Assembly (NCBI GenBank): GCA_963580285.1
Contig: OY757023.1
Span: 129,798,027 to 129,862,026 of the forward strand
Source of the DNA: Lucinisca nassula
Taxonomy: Eukaryota; Mollusca; Bivalvia; Lucinida; Lucinidae
Reading direction: 5' to 3'
DNA length: 64,000 bases
Below the pieces are notes generated by a model. The model was not told the origin of the DNA. It did not search any database and worked only from the letters and a program-made list of their open reading frames with translations. Shown one piece after another: positions 49,501-58,500 of this stretch. The translations under genes were made by a program, and so were the position numbers. Numbering within the stretch: position 1 is the stretch's first letter; each line of letters opens with the position of its first letter.

Positions 49501-52500
49501 ATAAACCAAGTCTATCATATGGTTTGGAAAATACAAGCTCTATGAAAACTTTAACATTAAAAATTCTAAGTATGTGACCTTTACCTTGAGGTCATAGACA
49601 AGGGTGGGGGTATTGCTGAATGAATCTTTGGATGCACATCTATCATCGTAACAAATATGAACCAAATCAATCATAAAAGTTCAGGTTCTAACTGGTACAA
49701 ATATCTTAACCTGAGTCTTCAAAATTAAAAGTTTCTAAGTTGACGACCTTGACCTTGAGGTCATAGGCATGAGTGGGGGTATTGCTGAATAAGACTTTGC
49801 ACCTATTTCTATCATCATACCAAATATGAACAAAATCCATCATATGCTAGCTCTTAAATAATAAGGTTCGACCTGGTACAAATAGCTTAACACGAGTCTA
49901 AGTCTATGATCTTGACATTGAGGACATGGGCATGAGTGGGGGTATTGCTGAATAAAACTTTGCATCTATATATGTCATCATACCAAATATGAACCAAACC
50001 CATCTTATACTTTGGAAGATATGAGCTCTTAAGGCTCTACCTTGTACAAAAACCTTAACCTGAGTCTTCAACATTAAACATTTCTAAGTTCATAACCTTG
50101 ACCTTGAGGTCATGGGCATGGGTGGGGGTAGTGCTGAATAAAACTTTGGACCTATATTTATCATCATCCAAACTATGAACCAAATCTATCACATGGTTTG
50201 GAAAATATGTTCTCTTAAAAGTTCATGCTCTACCTGGTATTTAAAACCTCAACCTGAGTCTACCAGGATTACGTACGTACGTACACACTTTCGTACAGAA
50301 GGACGTACATTCGGACGCAAGTACGCACCTACCCACGGACGCACGTACAGAAAACCGAAAAACTATATGTCCCCGACATCATCCAATGCTGGGGTTGGGG
50401 GGGGGCAAAAAGTAAGATTCGTCTCTGTAAACCCTAGTTTTACTGTATAAAAGTGGGGTTCTCCCTGCCCTATTTCATAGTGTAGTTTATATGTTCTTGT
50501 CCTTTGGGATCATTGATTCCATTAAGGAATTTTGAAAATATTCTGTTCTGTGGTGTATTTAGAAGCCTCCGTGGTGTTGTGGTTTCGCTACTCGCCTCGT
50601 AAACCAGGGGCCACAGGATCGATCCCGGGCTTCTCCAGACTTTCGGATGAGTCTTTAAACCGAGGTCCTGTCTCCATATGACCATAGATGTTGGTGGGAT
50701 GTAAAACTCAAACACTCTGTGGTGTATTCCTTGCTTCTAAAGGATAACCCTTTCTAGAACATATTCCAGGTCAGAAATTATATAGGCATGTTTTCGTGAT
50801 GTACAAGATTTTGCTGATAAAGTATATCACGTGAATACTTAAGAAGCATTTACATAAGCACTTTCAGTGAATTACAGAATACACCCATACCCTGGTCTAA
50901 AGCCTCGCTCCTGTCCTCCACCAAACAGCATTGGGTACAGTGGAGTACCTCCCAAATTCAGATTGTGGGCATATATTGCACCTATTCTAGGACCATAAAA
51001 CTGAAAAAAAAACAATGCCAATTTAGACATGGCTAAGAAATGTTAAAAAGACAAACCCCATGATTCAATACAAGGTAATCTAATTATGAAATACCCACCT
51101 CTGAATGGATAAACCTCAATTATACACAGGTCATCACCGTAATGATCCTAAGTAATTGGACAGACGGCCCTCAGCAAACTGTACAGACCCAGATCAATCT
51201 GATCAGTGTCTACACTGTTTGTGATTCCGTCTGCTCTTTTTTGACTTCTCGCTGGATCTTGAAACAAGCTTGTGAAAAGTTATGAGAATTACAGCAAGTT
51301 ATCAAAGTGTCTGACATTTTAAGATTATTGTGGGCCCAGATGTTCAAATCACTTAAACTAAATTCGCTCACTAGCTGTAAAACTGAATTCTGTTCTAGTA
51401 AGTACAGTATATATAGCTGAGCCACCTGTTCAAAACTGACAGCATCAATAGTGAACATATTGGTCAAACTTCATTTAATATGACAAGGATGCTAATAAAA
51501 TGTGTATTTTTTTGCATTGGCAAAAGCTACTGATATTTTTTCCAGCCCAAAACAAGAGCATTAGCGCATAAGGTGCCCCATTTACTGTAACAGTTACGAT
51601 TTTAACCAGTGGTTTTAACCGGTAATAATCAGCCTGGGCCCAGTTGTTCAAAGCATCGTTAGCTTAACGAGCTCGTTAGTGGTCATATTGTTAACTGTTC
51701 TAGCAACTTTAATATTTTAAATTTTGGTATTTTTGCTGAAAAAATGTGAGCAGCTTTTGTGCTCACATTTTTTCAGCAAAAATTTCAGCATATTTGCCAT
51801 ATTAAATGATCAAAATCTTAACGATATGTTAACTAACGACGTCGTTAGTTTTGAACAACTGGCCCCTGGTCAATACTTCCCAAAGTGGCCAATACTGGTC
51901 ATTAATGGTTGGAGTGTTTGATTGAAAGTTCATTGTAGTTGTTGACGTGCTTTGTGCTGAACTGGCCAGGTTTTGGTATATGTATTCGCAAGGACGGTTT
52001 TGTTGTGTTTTCAATCAGTTTGAGAGCCTTTATAGGGCGTGACTTTAGTCTCAAGACCTTAGTGCTGACATCACAGTCCAGGCACCTATTGTCTTTTGGA
52101 TTTTTTATCATCAAGAGCACAATAGAAGTTCCTTATAGTGTTTTTGGGCTGCTTTTTGGCACAACAAATATTATGACACTGATACGTTTAACCATTTCAC
52201 TGCTTACAGAATGACCACACTTTTACATACATATATATGTCACTAAATTATCCTGTTCCTGTTAGGCCCTGACTGGATAGATCTCACAAACTGACCACAC
52301 CTTCTACACTCGTAGCGGCAGGTCCAGTGCTTTCAGTTTGTTTTCTTTTGGGGCAATTAAAATAACAAAAAAATACTTCTTTGATACTGTTCAACATAAA
52401 GTGTTGTCATTACAATTTTCTTATTCTAAATTGTCCTCTTTGGTAAGAAACCAGGCCAAAACTAGCAGATCATCACCTATTTGAACAAGGTGTCCCCTTT

Positions 52501-55500
52501 GACTGAAGTATTGTTTATTGTTTTTATACTTTCAATCAATTTGGCTTATTCAATTTAATTGGACATTGTGTTTAATGATTATTTGATGATTATGAAAAAA
52601 TAATTGATATTTAAAATTATATCATAATAACCAGCAATCAACGTCTTGGGGCTAATTATCTGCAAAATAGAATTGAAGGCAATGATCAGGAATCGATACA
52701 ATTAACCCACAGTTCCCATCAGAGATACCAAAGGGAAAGAAACACAAACATGAAACAACCAGTCCCCGACCAAACCATCAACAGCCGAAAGCCCAAAGAA
52801 CAGTTACTTTCCCACAAAATGGCCAATTGGCTATCCAAAAAAAAAAAAAAAAAATACAAACCATAACAGAAATAAACCGCGACAGAAGAACCCAGTTCCA
52901 TATATTTTGATATATGTGGTTGTTTGATTTTTTGTGTTCATAGAGATGTAGCACTGATGAGTTAGGAGGCCTTCATGCGGACTGAACAAATTATTTATCT
53001 AAATCGCGACGGAAGTAAGGGCGAGGATTGTGGCCACGTAAAATCAATTTAAGAACCCCCCCCCCCCACTCCACCAGTGGAATTGTTTCACTGACCGTTC
53101 CAAGGCGGTTCTTCTGTCGCGGTTTTTTTTGTTATGGTTTGTCTATAAGTTTTTGTTTGGCTTATATTATTTTGTTTTGGATAGCCAATTGGCCAGTATG
53201 TTTTGGTTTTCCACTAGTGATGTTTCCATTAGGGTCTGTTGTTTCCTGTTTGTGTTTCTTTCCCTCTGGTGTCTCTGATGGGAGCTTTGGTTTAATTGTA
53301 TCGATTCCTGATCATTGCCTTCACTTCTTTTATGTTAGCGTGCTCTTGCCTGATTTGACTTAAACAAACTCACCTTATGACCAACTATAGTAAGATAATC
53401 TATTCCTAAGTCTACAACATTCACCGGTATCTTCCCAATAGCCTGAGCAGCATCAGTATGGACTAGAATTCTTGGAGTCTCCCCTGCCTTCCTCTGTAAT
53501 GATCTAACAGCTTGGCTGATTTCTGAAACATTCTAGAAACAAATTGGCAATATATGAGATCGAACCCTTAGGTTATAAGTGGGAATGATTTTTTTTATAT
53601 ATAACATATATGTGGTTGTTTGATTTTTTTGCAAATATTGTCAGGTTAGCAAGTCTGTGCAATGAACTAACTTGACCTGTCCCATGAGCTTCGTCGGTCA
53701 GTGTGTGCTAGGAGGGGGTGTGCTGTGTTTGCCGGGTCTTGCCAATCATCCGTTTCGGTTTCATAACTTTGGGGTTGAGACACAATGATGAAGATTAAAT
53801 ATCAGAAAGACCTCTGTGTCACTAAATTTGGTATAGTTACGCCTTAATTTATACAGAGAAAAAGTGGTTTAAAGGGGCATTCCTTATTACCCCTTTTTGT
53901 TCAAGAACTTAGATTATGGGTCCTCGTTAGAACCGCCTCAATGAGAGAGTTATAAATAGCAGCCTTAATTTATGTTTCAAAAACACCGATTATGGATATT
54001 CGTTAAAAACCCCTCATCGAGGGCGTTAAAACAGCATCTTTAATCTATATTTGAAAAAGGAATCGGAATAATATGAAAAAAAATCTGAAAATTGCAACTT
54101 CTAGAAATTTGAAAGTCGCCATTTTGGGACACGGTTGTGTTTTCATAATGCTGAAATTAAAGTACATGTATGTGAGAATGTTGTTTTCTGTCCTGCTGAT
54201 ATATACATGTATTAAAATGCCCACAATTGTTGGCATTTTACTATTTGTGGGCGGAACAGATTTCATATTCGTGGGGTGCAGGATGATCAAAACATGGATT
54301 GTGGGTACTCGCTAGAACTGCCTCGGCGAGGCGGTTCTAGCGAGTACCCACAATGTATGTTTTGATCATTATCTCTTGTAGAAATGACAGTAAAATGGAG
54401 GTGAAGTCAATGATCAGGAATCGATACAATTAAGCCACAGCTCCCATCAGAGACACCAAAAAACACAAACATAAAATGATTAGACTCTAATGGAAAGACC
54501 CATTGCGGAAAGCCAAAAGGCAGTTACTTTCCCACAAAACGGCCAATTGGCTATGCAAAACAAACAAAAAATATAAGCGATACCCACGCCCAAAGGCAAA
54601 GTATAATGAAAGTAAACAGTGACGCCTTGGAACGGTCAGTGAAACGAATTCAACTGCGGGGATGTGGGGAGGGGGGGGGGGGCCTTTAATCCTCGTCCTT
54701 CCTTCAGTCGCGATTTAGACAAACAATTTGTTCAGTCTGCATGAAGGCCTCCTAAAGCATCAGTGCAACATCGTCAAGAACACAAAAAAACAAAAAAAAC
54801 AAAAAAAAAAAACAGAGATGACACAACGGTGAGGATTCGACAAGAAACCACAGAAAGGCTGGAGCAAAAGAAAACCAACAGTTAGACGCCGTTGGGCACG
54901 ACCAGAGACAGGGCATCATAAAACCTGTCTGTTTCAGAAGTATCCAGTCTCTTAAAATGCTAAAGATATACCACTTAATACAAGTTTACTTGACAGAAAA
55001 CATAATAGTATGCTCTTTTTAACACGACTTTTAACTGTCCTTATGGCCATCCTTTGTTTAGGTTTCCAGGAAAGTAACTGTCCTTATGGCCATCCTTTGT
55101 TTAGGTTTCCATTATGGTCTGGTCGCTTCATGTTTGTGTTTCTTTCCCTTTGATGGGTGGAGTAAGTTAATTGTATCGATTCCTGATCTTTGTTTTACTT
55201 CTACTTTTCAGTAATCTGAGCCAAGTCTACAGAACTGACTTCAGGATTCACTGTGGTGGTTCTAACGAGTACCCACAATGTATGTTTAGAGCAGAAATAT
55301 GAAACATATCGGAAATTTTTATCGGACAATTTTCAAATTTTTGGCAGCAAAATGCCCAATATATCTGAAAAGGCGTGTTTTCGTAATGACTTGCCTGCTC
55401 GGCTACACAGACAAGCTAGACATTACGAAAACACGCCTATACCAATACACTGCCACCTTTATCGCCGAAAAAATGAAGATTTTAAGATGAAAAAATTACG

Positions 55501-58500
55501 ATATTTTTTCTTATTTCTGCTCAAAATATAGACTGTGGGTACTCGTTAGAACCGCTTCATTGAGGTGGTTGTAACGAGTACCCATAATCTATATTTTAGA
55601 GGAGAAATAAGAAAAATAAGATTTACCCCTGCAAACCCCAGTTTTACTATATAAAAGTGGGGTTCGAGGGGGTCAAAATTAAATAGGCGTGTTTACGTGA
55701 TGAGTTATGAAATTTTACATCATGAAAACTTGCCTATATAATTTTGAGTCCTTTGAACCACATTTTTATATGCTAAAACTGGGGTTTGCAGGGATAAACC
55801 TTATTTTTGTTATTTCTGCTCTAAAATATAGGTTGTGGGTACATTTTTGAGCAAAAATAAGAAAACTATCACAATTTTTCATCTTAAAATTATCCATTTT
55901 ATAGCGATAAAATTTACAATGCATTTGTATAGGCGTGTTTTCGTAATGACATGTAGAAACTAGAGATATAATACTATTCAAGTAGAGCACACAAAGGTGT
56001 GATCAAACTGTACAAATGGGTAAGCTGAACTAACCCTATGTTGTTTACAATGCATCACGTGAACAAGTCCGTGAAATGAACACCCCCTTACACCCCACTT
56101 TATATAGAGAAAACTTGGGTTTACGGGGGTAAACAATATTTTTCTTATTTCTGCTCCAAGACATAGGTTGTGGGTACTCGTTAGAACCGCCTCAATGAGG
56201 CGGTTCTAACGAGTACCCACAACCTATGTTTGCAGTATAAATAAGACAAATATCACAGATGTTCGTCAGAAAAGTAGCCATTTGGGAGATATAAAAATTG
56301 CACTATATCGCACGGGTGTGTTATCGTAATGGGCAAAAACAGTTGTTTATTTCGCATGCTGTGATTCATATATTTCTAGAAAATCTCCAATTCAAACCAC
56401 CTAAAGACGTCACTGTCTTTATTGTTCACAACACCACCTTTAACACATCTAGAAAACCAGAAAGATATCTCTGTAGCACACAGACAAACTTAAAGACTAA
56501 AAACAAATGACATTGCTTTTAAATTTAATTTACGGAACTGGATCTTAAAACCTAGGGGTACCAGGTTGAATTGAAGATAGGCATTGATTTAAAAACGGCT
56601 GAACTTTCTGCAAGCAGTGAAAACATTGATCGGAAGTGTGTTCTGAGCCTACACTGTTTGCAAATGACCTGTTTTGGGGTTGTTACCAAACTCTGTCTAT
56701 CACTATCAAAGAACTAACATATGATCAGAATCAGGCTATGAATTGATTCTGATGAAATAGCACAATAGTGTATGGTTCTTTAAAGGTCATTTATCATGGT
56801 GTTGAAAAGCACATTCTTTAAGGAAAGTGAAATCTGAAAAACGAATCAAAGTATCTTTATAAATTTCAGAGATATTGCAATTTGCATTACGCAAACACGC
56901 CTTACAAATACATTGCCACCTTTATCGCCGAAAAAAAATGAAAATTTCATGATGAAAAATTGCGACATTTTTCTTATTTCTGCTCCAAATATAGATTGTG
57001 GGCACTGGTTAGAACCACCTCATCGAGGCGGTTCTAACGAGTACCCACTATCTATATCTTAGTGCAGAAATAAGAAAAATAAGGTATAGTCCCCGGAAAC
57101 CCCAGTGTTACTATATAAAAGTGGGATTCAAGGGGATCAAAATTATATAGGCGTGTTTTCGTGATGAAATCTAAAATATTTCAAAAAGAGGGTACAACTT
57201 CAAGCTGTCTCATTCATAGTAATCTATGATGTCATAATTTCAATTAATTTATTTGAACTTTTTCATATCTGGTGTTTTATAACTATCAGACATTACTTAA
57301 CCACATGTCTATGTTGAATTTCATGGAAAGATCTCAACCACACTTCTCAAATGAGCCCCGCCAAGCGAATTTGGGTCTTCGAGCATTCCGTCATGACAAA
57401 TTTTAACTGCGCATGCCCAGCAATTCAGAGGGGCCAGGGATATGGCTTTCTGTCTGAAGGTTCCTCTTGATTCACTGCCCGTATGAGCGAGCAGCGAAGG
57501 TTCTGGCGAGACTGCGCGGATGCGCAGGCTCGCCTGAACCTTCGCTGCTCGCATAGGCGATAAGTACCAAAATCGCTTGACGGGGCCCAAATAATGTCTT
57601 TGTATTTCAAACCAAAAGTCAATAAATTAAAATTTAAATGATTTATTTAAAAAGATTCAATTTCAGAAAACACGTTTGTATGTATATTAAATGACATACA
57701 GTGCTAGGCTATGTGTTTAGAAAACATTAAAAAACATCATGTGTTAAGAAGACTTTAAAAAAACGTTTTTATTATCTTAATTAAAGGAATTAGAAATGAA
57801 CGGTTAGTTTTAGTCAGTTTAGAATTTCATTTAAAACTGATATTAGAGTTTTAATTCAAAATTTAAATTTCAAATTTAGATCCTATGTTACTAATAATAT
57901 TTACGGGCATCAGTGCCGGGACACAAGAAAGAAAATGTATAACAAAATCATAGACATTTGAAATATGTCAGTTTTAAAGTTAATTCAAAAGTTAAAATCC
58001 ACTATGATGTCACAAAATATTACAATGTGAGTCTAAATCTACCAAGTCGCCCCTGCTCATCGGGGCTTGGAGAAATAGATTTGGCTGCATGATGCTTCCA
58101 CGCAGAGCTGAATCTGACCACACACGAGTACTGGTAAACCGCATAGAAGGACTAAGCTTGCCCAGGCAAAGCGGATTCGAGTCCGATCGTCCGATGCATA
58201 TAAGCCTTCTGGTTTCACTGGGCGGCAGGGCTTGAGACGTCATTTCATCACAACGTCGGGTAAAAGTCCCATAAAATTGGAAGCAACGTCTCCAAAAAGA
58301 CCTAAATAGTGTTGACGGGGACGTTAAACACACATTCAAACAAACAAACTAAATCAACCAAAATTCAAGGGAGATTACGTGTTGTTTCCTTGTGCAAGAA
58401 ACTTTATCTACATTGCTTAGTACTGGTTCCTACCCAGGAAAAGAGGGCCACATGGAAGATTAGTACCAGTACTAAATGTGTTACCCTCTATAAATAAGGT

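Larger units (their letters stand above)
48546..50801 (+). mobile_element. hpB remnant interrupted by a HINE-like element and by SINE-bearing sequence
   Basis: Pieces are 48546-48693, 50407-50461 (GTAAACCCTAGTTTTACTG) and 50770-50801 (AGGCATGTTTTCGTGATG). Read together they give an hpB centre and right end. Confidence 0.6.

Noticed and set aside
56298..56510. Possible missing SCLY exon
   Set aside because: The order and phases of the eight exons leave no gap there, and the frame shows no family motif.
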